NCBI GenBank assembly: GCA_963825505.1
Contig: CAWGTL010000002.1
Coordinates: 1-64,000 of the forward strand
DNA: 64,000 nt
Source: JBBQSN01 sp963825505
Lineage (GTDB): Bacteria; Actinomycetota; Actinomycetes; Actinomycetales; CAWJMD01
Direction: 5' to 3'
Translations under genes and position numbers: made by a program
In this document: piece by piece, positions 8,757 through 16,621 of the stretch
Layout: each line of letters opens with the position of its first letter
How positions within the stretch are numbered: the first letter of the stretch is position 1
The notes under the pieces: generated by a model
The model's database searches: none
What the model saw: the letters and a program-made list of their open reading frames with translations, nothing else
What the model was told of the DNA's origin: nothing

Positions 8757-10169
8757 ATGAGGTCGGGGGATGGTGCGGGGGCGCAGGGTGCGGCGCTGGT
8801 CGCGGGCCTGCGAGCCCATTCCCTGGCCGGGTTCGCGCACCAGGCTGAGCACTACCGGCGGGTGTGGGCGATCACGAAGCTCGTGCACGCCCAGGAGTCC
8901 TACCGCGTCGGCGACGCGTCCCGGGGTGACGCGCTGGGGTGCGGGCGGATCACCGAGCACGACCTCGACGTCCTCGCCGCGGCGGAGGTCGCTGCGGCGA
9001 CCGGGTTGTCGCAGTTCGAGGCCGAGCGCGACGTGGTGGTCGCGCGTGCGTTGTGCACGGTGCTGACCGCGACCCTGGGCGCGCTGGAGGCCGGGCGGGT
9101 CGACGCGCGCCGGGCGCGGGTGCTGGCCGAGGAGACCACCGACCTGACCGACCGGCAGGCCCGCAAGGTCGAAGCGACCGTGCTGGACGGCCTGCCCGCG
9201 ACACCGTTGGACGGCACGGGACCGGTCGGGCCGTGGGACGGTCCGACGCCGCAGGCGTTCGCCCGCCGGGTCAGGACCGCGGTGGCGAACGTGCGGACGG
9301 ACGTCGAGGAGCACGTCCGGCGTGACGTGCGGGAGCGGACCGGGATCCGGACCTGGACCCACCCGGAGAACCCCGCCCTGTCCACCATGACGGTCACCGG
9401 CCCGACCGACCAGGTCCGGACCATCGCCACCACCCTGGACGCCGGCAGCCGCGCCCTGACCCGCGAGGAGCTGGGCGGTCGGACGCGCGGCATGGCCGCG
9501 CTGGACCTGCTCGACGACGCGGTCTGCGGTGACGGGCCGGGTTCAGCCGGTGGTCGAGTCCAACGCGAGCTCGCCGTGGTCATGACGGCCGACACCCTCC
9601 TCGACGAAGGACCCGCCAAGGACGCCGCCGGCGAGGTCCGCGGCAACGGCGTCCCCGTGCCGGTGAGCGCCGTCGTGGCCCGCGTGATCGCCGGACAGGC
9701 ACTCGACCGTGGCGCGTCGACCTGCGTGCTCCTCGCCGACAGCGACGGTCACCTCACCCGGATGCTCCGGGTCGGACAGGCACCTGAGACCGGCTGGACC
9801 CGAGAGACTCTGGTCGCCACCGTGCGACGCGCGATCGCGAAGCGGCCGCAGTTGCGGCACGAGACCTCGGCCTACACCCCGACCGTCGAGATCGCCGACT
9901 TCGTCGCCGCCCGCGACCCGGTCTGCACCTTCCCCGGCTGCGCCGTCCCCACCACCAGGTGCGACCTCGACCACACCATCCCCCACCCCAGAGGACCCAC
10001 CTCGGTCCAGAACCTGTCCCCCAGATCGCGCCGGTGCCACCGCTACAAGACCGCCGCCCTCTGGCGCTGCCGCACGCTCACCAACGGATCCGGCACCGTC
10101 ACCGCCCACGAATGGACCTCGCCCCTCGGCACCCGCCAGGTCGTCGAGGTCGAACCCCTGCCCTGCTGA
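8757..10169 (+). CDS. DUF222 / HNH endonuclease (13E12 repeat family)
   Basis: A 470-residue protein of the actinobacterial DUF222-HNH family (the 13E12 repeat proteins of mycobacteria). The long helical DUF222 part fills residues 1 to about 330. The C-terminal nuclease contains the HNH motif in the order CTFPGC, DLDHTIPHP, VQNLSP and CHRYK, with cysteines flanking as in zinc-stabilised HNH folds. The ATG at 8757 is preceded by TAGCCT and 6 bases, suggesting a leaderless transcript; no ribosome binding site is seen. The family is present in many copies per genome in some actinobacteria and its role is unknown. It is convergent with the Ku gene, 21 bases apart, with no clear hairpin between. 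Confidence 0.85.
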   Translation: MRSGDGAGAQGAALVAGLRAHSLAGFAHQAEHYRRVWAITKLVHAQESYRVGDASRGDALGCGRITEHDLDVLAAAEVAAATGLSQFEAERDVVVARALCTVLTATLGALEAGRVDARRARVLAEETTDLTDRQARKVEATVLDGLPATPLDGTGPVGPWDGPTPQAFARRVRTAVANVRTDVEEHVRRDVRERTGIRTWTHPENPALSTMTVTGPTDQVRTIATTLDAGSRALTREELGGRTRGMAALDLLDDAVCGDGPGSAGGRVQRELAVVMTADTLLDEGPAKDAAGEVRGNGVPVPVSAVVARVIAGQALDRGASTCVLLADSDGHLTRMLRVGQAPETGWTRETLVATVRRAIAKRPQLRHETSAYTPTVEIADFVAARDPVCTFPGCAVPTTRCDLDHTIPHPRGPTSVQNLSPRSRRCHRYKTAALWRCRTLTNGSGTVTAHEWTSPLGTRQVVEVEPLPC

Positions 10170-10190
10170 CCGGACGAGACCGACGGCCCC

Positions 10191-11165
10191 TCAGGCGCTC
10201 TTGCGGGCCGCGGTCTTCTTGGCGGTGGTCTTCTTGGCGGTGGTCTTCTTCGCCGCCGTCTTCTTGGCCGCGGTCTTCTTCGCCGGAGCCGACTTCTTCG
10301 CGGTCGACGTCGCGGCCGACTTCTTCGCGGGCGCAGCCTTCTTCGCCGACGAGCCGGACGACGACGAACCGCCACCGCGCCGGGCGCTGGCCTCGTCGAC
10401 CGACTTCTGCAGCGCCGCCAGCAGGTCGATGACCTCGCCGCCGCCCTTGGCCGCGGGCTCCTTCTCGGCCGGCGCCTCCTCGGCGTCCCCGCGCTCCAGC
10501 TTGTTGGTGATCATCGTCTCGACCGCCTCGCGGTAGTCGTCGACGAACTCCTCCGGCTCGTAGTCGCCGGTGAGGGAGTCGACCAGCGACGACGCCATCG
10601 CCAGCTCCTGCGGCCGCAGGTCCGAGCTGTCGGGCAGGTTCTCGAAGTCGGGCTGGCGGATCTCGTCCGGCCACATCATCGTCTGCAGCACGATCACGTC
10701 GTCGCGCACGCGCAGCACCGCCAGGCTCGAGCGCGAGCGGATCGACACGTGCACCAGGGCCATCCGGTCGGTCTGCTCCAGCACCTCGCGCAGCAGCGCG
10801 TACGGCTTGCGGCCGGTGTTCTCCGGGCTGAGGTAGTAGCTCTTCTCGAGCAGCAGCGGGTCGATCTGCTCGGCCGGCACGAACCGCTCGACCTCGATCT
10901 CGCGGCTGCCGTGCACCGGCAGGTCGGCGAGGTCCTCGTCGGTGAGGATCACCAGCTGGCCGTCGTCGGCCTCGTACCCCTTGGCGATCTCGTCGTAGGG
11001 CACCTCCTCGCCGCAGACGCTGCAGATCCGCTTGTACCGGATCCGGCCACCGTCCTCACGGTGCACCTGGTGGAAGGAGACGTCGTTGCTCTGGGTCGCG
11101 GTGTACATCTTCACCGGGACGTTCACGAGCCCGAACGAGACCGAGCCCTTCCACATCGCACGCAC
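10191..11165 (-). CDS. ku: Ku, non-homologous end-joining DNA end-binding protein
   Basis: A 324-residue bacterial Ku that binds broken DNA ends as a homodimer and recruits LigD. The N-terminus MWKGSVSFGLVNVPVKMY is diagnostic; a CxxC (RICSVCGEE) follows near residue 55, and the core beta-barrel runs to about residue 250. The last about 60 residues are a low-complexity tail of AKKTA/AKKTT repeats, as in mycobacterial Ku, where such tails bind DNA. The GTG at 11165 is chosen because AGGAGG lies 6 bases upstream; earlier in-frame starts have no such site. It is divergent from the LigD ligase gene with a 76-base gap. Confidence 0.95.
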   Translation of the reverse strand: MRAMWKGSVSFGLVNVPVKMYTATQSNDVSFHQVHREDGGRIRYKRICSVCGEEVPYDEIAKGYEADDGQLVILTDEDLADLPVHGSREIEVERFVPAEQIDPLLLEKSYYLSPENTGRKPYALLREVLEQTDRMALVHVSIRSRSSLAVLRVRDDVIVLQTMMWPDEIRQPDFENLPDSSDLRPQELAMASSLVDSLTGDYEPEEFVDDYREAVETMITNKLERGDAEEAPAEKEPAAKGGGEVIDLLAALQKSVDEASARRGGGSSSSGSSAKKAAPAKKSAATSTAKKSAPAKKTAAKKTAAKKTTAKKTTAKKTAARKSA

Positions 11166-11241
11166 GACGAGCCTCCTCTGGCCGCTCACACCGGCCGCAG
11201 ACGTGACTGCACGACGCAGCCGCTACAGGCAGGATGGACCC

Positions 11242-12192
11242 GTGCAGCCCATGCTCGCCACTGCCAACGACGACGGCGCGTCGCCGCCGTCGGGCCAGGC
11301 GTGGATGCACGAGGTCAAGTGGGACGGCATGAGGGTGCTCGCCGAGGTCGCCGACGGGCGCCTCCGGCTCAGCTCGCGCAACGGCAACGCGGTGTCCGCC
11401 GCGTACCCCGAGCTGGTGGTCGGCGAGCACCTCCCGGCCGACGTCGTCCTCGACGGCGAGGTGGTGGCTCTCGACGGCGGCCTGCCCAGCTTCGCCACCC
11501 TCGCCACCCGGATCCACGTGCGCAACGAGCGCCGGGCGCGCGAGCTCTCCGAGCGGCACCCGGTGACGTTCATGGCGTTCGACGTGCTGCGCCTGTACGG
11601 CGTCGACCTGCTGACGATGCGGCAGGAGGAGCGCCGAGGGGTGCTGGAGCGGCTCGAGCTGGGCGGCGAGGGCGACGCCTCGCACTGGCGCTCGCCCCCG
11701 GCGTACGACGACGGCGCGGCGCTCTGGGCCGCCACCAAGGCGCAGGGGCTCGAGGGCGTGGTGAGCAAGCGCCGCACCGCGCTGTACAAACCGGGGCGAC
11801 GCAGCAAGGACTGGATCAAGTCGGCCCACCGGCGGGTCGAGTCGTACGCCGTGGTCGGGTGGAACCCGCAGACCGGGACGACCGACACCCTCGCGTCGGT
11901 CTGGGTGGCACTGCCCGACCCCGACGGCGGCTGGGTCGTCGCCGGCCGCGTCGGCAGCGGCATCGCCGGCCCGGCGGTCGCGACGCTGAGCCGGCTGCTG
12001 AAGCCGCTCGCCACCGACACGCACCCGTTCGCCGTCCGCCCGCCCGACCCGGACGTGCGGCTGGCGCACTGGGTCGAGCCGCGCGTGGTCATCGACGTCC
12101 GGCACATGGGTCGCCAGCCCGACGGACGCATCCGCCAGCCGGTGTTCCGCGGCGTCCGCACCGACCTGTCGGTCGAGGACCTCCAGCCGTGA
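11242..12192 (+). CDS. ATP-dependent DNA ligase, LigD ligase-domain type
   Basis: A 316-residue ATP-dependent ligase equal to the ligase domain of LigD. The nucleotidyl lysine is Lys26 in the motif EVKWDGMR; other ligase motifs follow (VLDGEVVAL, EGVVSKRR, and KPGRRSKDWIKS as motif V), then an OB-fold domain with the typical ending RQPVFRGVRTDL. The GTG at 11242 is used because AGGA lies about 7 bases upstream and CAGGAT lies 6 bases upstream in the leaderless arrangement. It is followed after 7 bases by the separate LigD polymerase gene, so here the LigD activities are on two proteins. No phosphoesterase domain is present in either. Confidence 0.9.
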   Translation: MQPMLATANDDGASPPSGQAWMHEVKWDGMRVLAEVADGRLRLSSRNGNAVSAAYPELVVGEHLPADVVLDGEVVALDGGLPSFATLATRIHVRNERRARELSERHPVTFMAFDVLRLYGVDLLTMRQEERRGVLERLELGGEGDASHWRSPPAYDDGAALWAATKAQGLEGVVSKRRTALYKPGRRSKDWIKSAHRRVESYAVVGWNPQTGTTDTLASVWVALPDPDGGWVVAGRVGSGIAGPAVATLSRLLKPLATDTHPFAVRPPDPDVRLAHWVEPRVVIDVRHMGRQPDGRIRQPVFRGVRTDLSVEDLQP

Positions 12193-12199
12193 GCGCGCG

Positions 12200-13090
12200 A
12201 TGAGCCCAGAGGGCGAGCGCGTCTACGTCGACGTCGAGGGGACGAAGATCGGGCTGACGAGCCTCGACAAGGTGATGTACCCGATGACGGGCACGACCAA
12301 GGCCGAGGTGCTGCAGTACTACACGCTGGTCAAGGACCACGTCCTCGAGCAGCTCGCCGACCGGCCGGTCACCCGCAAGCGCTGGGTGCACGGCACGGGT
12401 GACATGAGCTTCTTCGAGAAGAACGCGAGCAGCGGCACGCCGCGCTGGGTCCGGCGCGCGCCGATCGAGAACCCGGAGTCCAAGCGCCACACCAAGATCG
12501 ACTGGCCGGTGATCGACTCGCTGCCGTCGCTGATCTGGCACGCGAACCTCAACTCGCTCGAGCTGCACACCCCGCAGTGGACGGTGACCGACGACGGCGA
12601 GCCGCAGAACCCCGACAGGTTGGTCATCGACCTCGACCCAGGCCCCGGCACCGGCCTGGCCGAGTGCGCGCAGGTCGCGATGTGGGTGCGGGAGCGGCTG
12701 CAGGACGACGGGCTCGACCCGTGGCCGGTCACCAGCGGCAGCAAGGGGATGCAGCTCTACGCCGAGCTGGCCGGCGGCGAGCCGGGCGAGCAGAGCTCGG
12801 ACGAGGTGCGTGACCGCGTCCGGGTGCTGGCCGAGGCGCTGGCCAAGGAGCACGGCAAGCAGGTCACCGCGGTGATGGCCAAGACCAAGCGCCCGGGCAA
12901 GATCTTCCTGGACTGGAGCCAGAACTCGGGGTCCAAGACGACGATCACGCCGTGGTCGCTGCGCGGCAAGGACGAGCCGACCGTGGCCTGCCCGCGCGAG
13001 TGGGACGAGGTCGAGGCCGCCGTCGACGGCAGCGAGGAGCTGACCCAGCTGCGCTACGAGGACGTGCTGGAGCGGCTCGGCCTGCGCTGA
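12200..13090 (+). CDS. LigD polymerase domain (archaeo-eukaryotic primase type)
   Basis: A 296-residue stand-alone LigD polymerase domain, which fills gaps and adds nucleotides at breaks during end joining. Catalytic motifs are visible: DLDPGPG with Asp144 and Asp146, TSGSKGMQLY at about 178-187, and KIFLDWSQNS with the third aspartate at 238. It lacks the N-terminal phosphoesterase and C-terminal ligase domains of full-length LigD. It lies 7 bases after the ligase gene and forms, with divergent Ku, a complete minimal end-joining module. Confidence 0.93.
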   Translation: MSPEGERVYVDVEGTKIGLTSLDKVMYPMTGTTKAEVLQYYTLVKDHVLEQLADRPVTRKRWVHGTGDMSFFEKNASSGTPRWVRRAPIENPESKRHTKIDWPVIDSLPSLIWHANLNSLELHTPQWTVTDDGEPQNPDRLVIDLDPGPGTGLAECAQVAMWVRERLQDDGLDPWPVTSGSKGMQLYAELAGGEPGEQSSDEVRDRVRVLAEALAKEHGKQVTAVMAKTKRPGKIFLDWSQNSGSKTTITPWSLRGKDEPTVACPREWDEVEAAVDGSEELTQLRYEDVLERLGLR

Positions 13091-13103
13091 GCGCTCGTCC
13101 GGC

Positions 13104-13271
13104 TCAGACCTCCGGCCGGTCGGGAGGCGGCTGGGCGCCCTCCCGGTCGCCGCCCTCCTCGGCGTCCGCCTGACGGTGCTGGTCGCCCTCGAGGTAGCTC
13201 GACTCCGACGCCGCGGTGCCGTCGTCGTGGGTGCTCGTGCCGTCCGTGCGCTCTCGTTCCTGCTCGCTCAT
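13104..13271 (-). CDS. Small acidic disordered protein
   Basis: A 55-residue hydrophilic protein from ATG 13271 to TGA 13104, beginning MSEQERERTDG and containing SSYLEGDQHRQADAEEGG, rich in Asp, Glu, Gln and Pro at the end. It has no membrane segment or cysteine and is probably disordered. It is convergent with the LigD polymerase gene and divergent from the cysteine desulfhydrase gene. The start MSEQE is shared with the acidic protein at 25324-25599 and resembles the repeat ORF at 2213-2487. Function unknown. Confidence 0.6.
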   Translation of the reverse strand: MSEQERERTDGTSTHDDGTAASESSYLEGDQHRQADAEEGGDREGAQPPPDRPEV

Positions 13272-13306
13272 GTCCTCCACCGTGCCCGACTGGGAGGATG
13301 CCTGCC

Positions 13307-14401
13307 ATGCAGAGCCTCGTCGACGTGCAGCCCGCCCGTCCGTCCGACCGGGCCTGGATCGCCGAGCGCGTGCGCCGGCTGCAGGCCGACGCCCGGCGCA
13401 GCGCCGACACCCACCTGGTCCGGGTGCTGCTGCCGGACGGCTGGGACGTCGACCTGTACCTCAAGGACGAGTCGACCCACCGCACCGGAAGCCTCAAGCA
13501 CCGGCTCGCCCGCTCGCTGTTCCTGCACGCCCTGTGCAACGGCTGGATCGGCCCCGGCACCACCGCCGTCGAGGCGTCCAGCGGCTCCACCGCCGTGAGC
13601 GAGGCGTGGTTCGCACGGATGCTCGACATCCCGTTCGTCGCGGTGATGGCGCGCACGACGAGCCCGGAGAAGATCGCGCTGATCGAGCGCGAGGGCGGCC
13701 GGTGCCACCTGGTGGACGACCCGGCCTCGATCTACGCCGAGGCGGCGCGGCTCGCCGCGGAGGTCGACGGCCACTACCTCGACCAGTTCACCTACGCGGA
13801 GCGCGCCACCGACTGGCGCGGCAACAACAACATCGCCGAGTCGATCTACGAGCAGCTGCAGGACGAGCGGCACCCGGTGCCGGAGTGGGTGGTGGTGGGC
13901 GCGGGGACGGGCGGCACCAGCGCCACCCTCGGCCGCTTCGCGCGGTACCGGCAGCACGGCACCAGGGTGTGCGTCGTCGACCCGGAGAACTCGGCCTTCC
14001 TCAGGGCCTTCGCCGGCGAACCCACCGTCGCCGCCTGCGGGTCGCGGATCGAGGGCATCGGCCGCCCCCGCGTCGAGCCGAGCTTCGTCCCGACGGTGGT
14101 CGAGCGGATGCTCGGCGTCCCCGACGCCGCGTCGGTCGCCGCGATGCGGTTCCTGCGCGACCGCACCGGGCTGCGGGCGGGTGGGTCCACCGGCACCAAC
14201 CTGTACGGCGCACTGTTCCTCGCCTGCGAGATGAGGGCGGCCGGGCGAGAGGGCAGCATCGTCACCCTGCTGTGCGACCACGCCGAGCGCTACTGCGCCA
14301 CCTACGACTCCGACGAGTGGGTCGCGTCCGCCGGCATGGACCTGGCGCCGTACACCGACGTGCTCGCCACGGCGTGGGACACGGGGGTCTGGACCGGCTG
14401 A
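13307..14401 (+). CDS. cds1: PLP-dependent L-cysteine desulfhydrase, Cds1-like
   Basis: A 364-residue fold-type II PLP enzyme matching mycobacterial Cds1 (Rv3684), which breaks L-cysteine into pyruvate, ammonia and hydrogen sulfide. The PLP lysine is Lys64 in KDESTHRTGSLKHRLARS, a segment characteristic of Cds1 rather than CysK/CysM; the substrate loop EASSGSTAVSEAW and the phosphate-binding glycine loop GAGTGGTSAT are clear. The second of two close ATGs (13307) is used because GGGAGG sits 9 bases upstream; the first ATG at 13298 would touch it. Followed after 28 bases by a cysteine desulfurase-like gene, making a small sulfur/PLP pair. Confidence 0.88.
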   Translation: MQSLVDVQPARPSDRAWIAERVRRLQADARRSADTHLVRVLLPDGWDVDLYLKDESTHRTGSLKHRLARSLFLHALCNGWIGPGTTAVEASSGSTAVSEAWFARMLDIPFVAVMARTTSPEKIALIEREGGRCHLVDDPASIYAEAARLAAEVDGHYLDQFTYAERATDWRGNNNIAESIYEQLQDERHPVPEWVVVGAGTGGTSATLGRFARYRQHGTRVCVVDPENSAFLRAFAGEPTVAACGSRIEGIGRPRVEPSFVPTVVERMLGVPDAASVAAMRFLRDRTGLRAGGSTGTNLYGALFLACEMRAAGREGSIVTLLCDHAERYCATYDSDEWVASAGMDLAPYTDVLATAWDTGVWTG

Positions 14402-14429
14402 CGCCCCCCGTCTAGGGCATGCTGCGCCC

Positions 14430-15632
14430 GTGGCTTACGACGTCGAGAAGGTCCGGTCCAGCTTCCCCGCGCTCGCCGAGGGGACGGCGCACTTCGACGG
14501 ACCCGGCGGCTCGCAGGTGCCGCGCGAGGTCGCGCACGCGGTCGCGTCCACGCTCGGGTCCTCGATCTCGAACCGGGGGACGGTGACCGCGGCAGCCCGG
14601 CGCGCCGAGCAGGTGGTGCAGGACTGCCGCGCAGCCCTCGGTGACCTGCTCGACACCGATCCGGGGGGCGTCGTCTTCGGACGCAGCGCCACCGACCTCA
14701 CCTACGGCATCGCGCGCGCGATGTCGCGGGAGTGGGGCGAGGGCGACGAGGTCGTGGTCACGCGGCTCGACCACGACGCCAACATCCGACCCTGGGTGCA
14801 GGCGGCCGAGCGCGCCGGGGCGACCGTCCGCTGGGCCGACTTCGACCGCGAGACAGGCGTTCTCGACGTCTCGCACGTCGAGGAGGTGCTGACCGAGCGC
14901 ACGCGGCTGGTCGCCGTCACGGGCGCCAGCAACCTGCTCGGCACCAGGCCCGACCTGCCGTCGATCGCGCGCGTCGTCCACGACGCCGGCGCCCTGCTGT
15001 GCGTCGACGCCGTCCACCTCACGCCGCACGCCGTCGTCAGCAGGGGCGGCCTCGGTGCCGACCTGATCACCTGCTCCCCGTACAAGTTCCTCGGTCCGCA
15101 CTGCGGCGTCCTCGCCGCTGATCCTGCTCTGCTGGAACGGTTCTCGCCGGACAAGCTGCTGCCGTCGACCGACGCCGTCCCCGAGCGGTACGAGCTCGGC
15201 ACCCTGCCCTACGAGCTGATGGCGGGCACCACGGCAGCCGTCGACTTCCTGGCCGACCTCGTCCCGGGCGAGGGGTCGCGCCGCGAGCGGCTGGTCGCGT
15301 CGATGACGGCCCTCGACGAGTACGAGGAGGACCTCGTCCGGCGGCTCGAGGACGGCCTCGCCGGCACCGAGCGCGTCCGCCTGATCGGGTCGGCGCCGCA
15401 CCGCACGCCCACCCGCCTGTTCACCGTCGACGGCGTCCCCGACGCCGACGTCGCCGACCACCTCGCGGGTCTCGGGGTGAACGCACCGGCGGGGAGCTTC
15501 TACGCGCTCGAGGCCTCGCGCCACCTCGGCCTCGGCGACGCCGGCGGGATCCGCGCGGGGATCGCGCCGTACACCACGACCGAGGAGGTCGACCGGCTCC
15601 TGGCCGGGGTGCGCGAGGTCGCCCGTGCGTAG
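14430..15632 (+). CDS. Cysteine desulfurase-like aminotransferase class V protein
   Basis: A 400-residue fold-type I PLP enzyme of the cysteine desulfurase-like (TIGR01976-type) group. The PLP lysine is Lys219 in CSPYKFLGPHCG, with Asp193 and His196 in CVDAVHLTPH stacking on the cofactor. In true NifS/SufS enzymes a mobile loop near the C-terminus carries the catalytic cysteine; the corresponding stretch here (APAGSFYALEASRHLG) has none, so desulfurase activity is doubtful. Starts with GTG at 14430, 6 bases after CATGCT. Its end overlaps the lipoprotein start by 8 bases. The neighbouring Cds1-like enzyme suggests amino-acid or sulfur metabolism; the substrate is unknown. Confidence 0.8.
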   Translation: MAYDVEKVRSSFPALAEGTAHFDGPGGSQVPREVAHAVASTLGSSISNRGTVTAAARRAEQVVQDCRAALGDLLDTDPGGVVFGRSATDLTYGIARAMSREWGEGDEVVVTRLDHDANIRPWVQAAERAGATVRWADFDRETGVLDVSHVEEVLTERTRLVAVTGASNLLGTRPDLPSIARVVHDAGALLCVDAVHLTPHAVVSRGGLGADLITCSPYKFLGPHCGVLAADPALLERFSPDKLLPSTDAVPERYELGTLPYELMAGTTAAVDFLADLVPGEGSRRERLVASMTALDEYEEDLVRRLEDGLAGTERVRLIGSAPHRTPTRLFTVDGVPDADVADHLAGLGVNAPAGSFYALEASRHLGLGDAGGIRAGIAPYTTTEEVDRLLAGVREVARA

Positions 15633-16021
15633 GGCTGCGACCTCCGTCGCCGCGGCGCTGCTGCTCGCCGGCTGCGGCGACCCGGACGCGCTGGCGGGCT
15701 ACACCGACGAGGGCGACGCCTGCCAGCAGGTGGTCTCGGCGATCGCCTACGCCGACGACCTGCTGAAGCCGCTCGGGCAGGAGCCGTACCAGGACTTCGA
15801 CGACGCCACCCGCAGCCGGCTCGCCGCGGTCGGGGGCACCATCGCGCTCGAGGTGCACGACTGGCCCACCGACGAGATCGCCGACCAGGCGCGCGTCGTG
15901 CAGCCGCTCGCGGAGGCGTCCGGCGCGAAGGCGGGCGGTGAGGCGCAGACCCGCACGCTGCTGGAGTACCGGCTCGAGGCGACCCGGCTGGTGCATCTGC
16001 CGCGAGAGCGACGGCTCCTGA
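15625..16021 (+). CDS. Small lipoprotein (frame interrupted near its end)
   Basis: Begins with a lipoprotein signal, MRRAATSVAAALLLAGCGD, lipobox Cys at residue 17, followed by a helical domain of about 110 residues with no recognised family. The frame as written runs on to 16386, but after about residue 121 it becomes Arg/Ser/Pro-rich and passes through a palindrome cluster, which is unlike a real protein. Removing one base near 15,985-15,991 gives the ending EATRWCICRESDGS and a stop at 16019-16021 (131 residues). A likely extra base in this G/C run explains the long tail; that is inference. Start is GTG 15625, overlapping the upstream gene. Confidence 0.55.
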
Positions 16022-16022
16022 C

Positions 16023-16233
16023 CTACGGCGACGCCACGAGCTTCCGCAGACGCTGGTGCGTCTCCTCCATGTCGGGGTCGGCCCGTCGTGGGTCGTCGGG
16101 GTCGCCGCCGGCGAGCGAGCACGCCGGCGCTCGGCGGACGCCAGTAGGCCGTGTGCCCGGGCGGCGTGGCCGTCGTGCACGACCGCGACCAGCCGTCCTC
16201 GCCGGGCCGTCGGCGCCGAACGGCTCCGGCCAC
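16023..16233 (-). pseudogene. Possible small gene, frame-scrambled
   Basis: On the minus strand three reading frames each hold a protein-like piece in the right order: MAGAVRRRRPGEDG from GTG 16233, then LVAVVHDGHAARAHGLL, then DPDDPRRADPDMEETHQRL ending at TAG 16023-16025. Two single-base restorations (about 16,190 and 16,115) would join them into a protein of about 70 residues ending one base from the corrected lipoprotein stop. No family is recognised. The reconstruction is speculative; it is recorded because the region otherwise makes no sense as coding sequence in any single frame. Confidence 0.3.
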
Positions 16234-16250
16234 GTGCTCAGCCTGCCACC

Positions 16251-16378
16251 GTCTGAGGCCCCTCAGACGCCTCTGAGGCACCCCTCAGACGTGCTCGGGG
16301 CCGTCTCAGGTCGGGTTCAGGTCAGGCGGTCCGCCGCACGGCCCGGTCTGCCGATCCCCCGCCCCCGGTCTCAGACCG
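16251..16378. repeat. Cluster of TCTGAGG/CCTCAGA palindromes
   Basis: The intergenic region before the small gene at 16433 holds a perfect 8-2-8 palindrome GTCTGAGG-CC-CCTCAGAC (16251-16268), a second 7-4-7 copy TCTGAGG-CACC-CCTCAGA (16272-16289), a half site GTCTCAGG near 16303, and CGGTCT-C-AGACCG (16366-16378). The first two lie 21 bases apart, two helical turns, as expected for operator pairs. They could bind the LAL regulator encoded just downstream or act as hairpins; no U-tract follows. Confidence 0.6.
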
Positions 16379-16432
16379 ATCGTTGAGGTGTCGCTCGGAG
16401 CAGCCGGGCGGCGGAGACCAGGAGGACACACC

Positions 16433-16618
16433 ATGTACAGCTTCGACCCGGCCCTCGACGCCGAGATCGCCTACCGCCGCGAGGACGTCCGCTCGTCCTT
16501 CCGCAGCACCCGGCGGTTCCGCACCCGGAAGGTGAACGCCCCCGTGGACGGGACCACCGGCACCCGCGCTCACCGGCCGTCGCCGGTGACCGCGACGGTC
16601 GCCCACCGCGCCGCCTGA
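16433..16618 (+). CDS. Small basic protein of unknown function
   Basis: A 61-residue protein from ATG 16433, with an excellent AGGAGG 7 bases upstream, one of the strongest ribosome binding sites in the window. It starts MYSFDPALDAEIAYRRED and is Arg-rich in the middle; the end is Thr/Ala-rich. No family recognised. The gene for the LAL regulator starts 3 bases after its stop, so it may be a leader or partner gene translated together with the regulator, which has no good binding site of its own. The palindrome cluster lies directly upstream. Confidence 0.65.
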   Translation: MYSFDPALDAEIAYRREDVRSSFRSTRRFRTRKVNAPVDGTTGTRAHRPSPVTATVAHRAA

Positions 16619-16621
16619 ATC

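Noticed and set aside
8757..10169. DUF222/HNH gene as a mobile intron or insertion element
   Set aside because: No flanking direct or inverted repeats, no disrupted host gene; the family is normally chromosomal and multicopy in actinobacteria.
10191..10400. AKKTA/AKKTT codon repeats at the end of ku as an assembly artefact
   Set aside because: Units are imperfect, in frame, and such Lys/Ala tails are normal in actinobacterial Ku.
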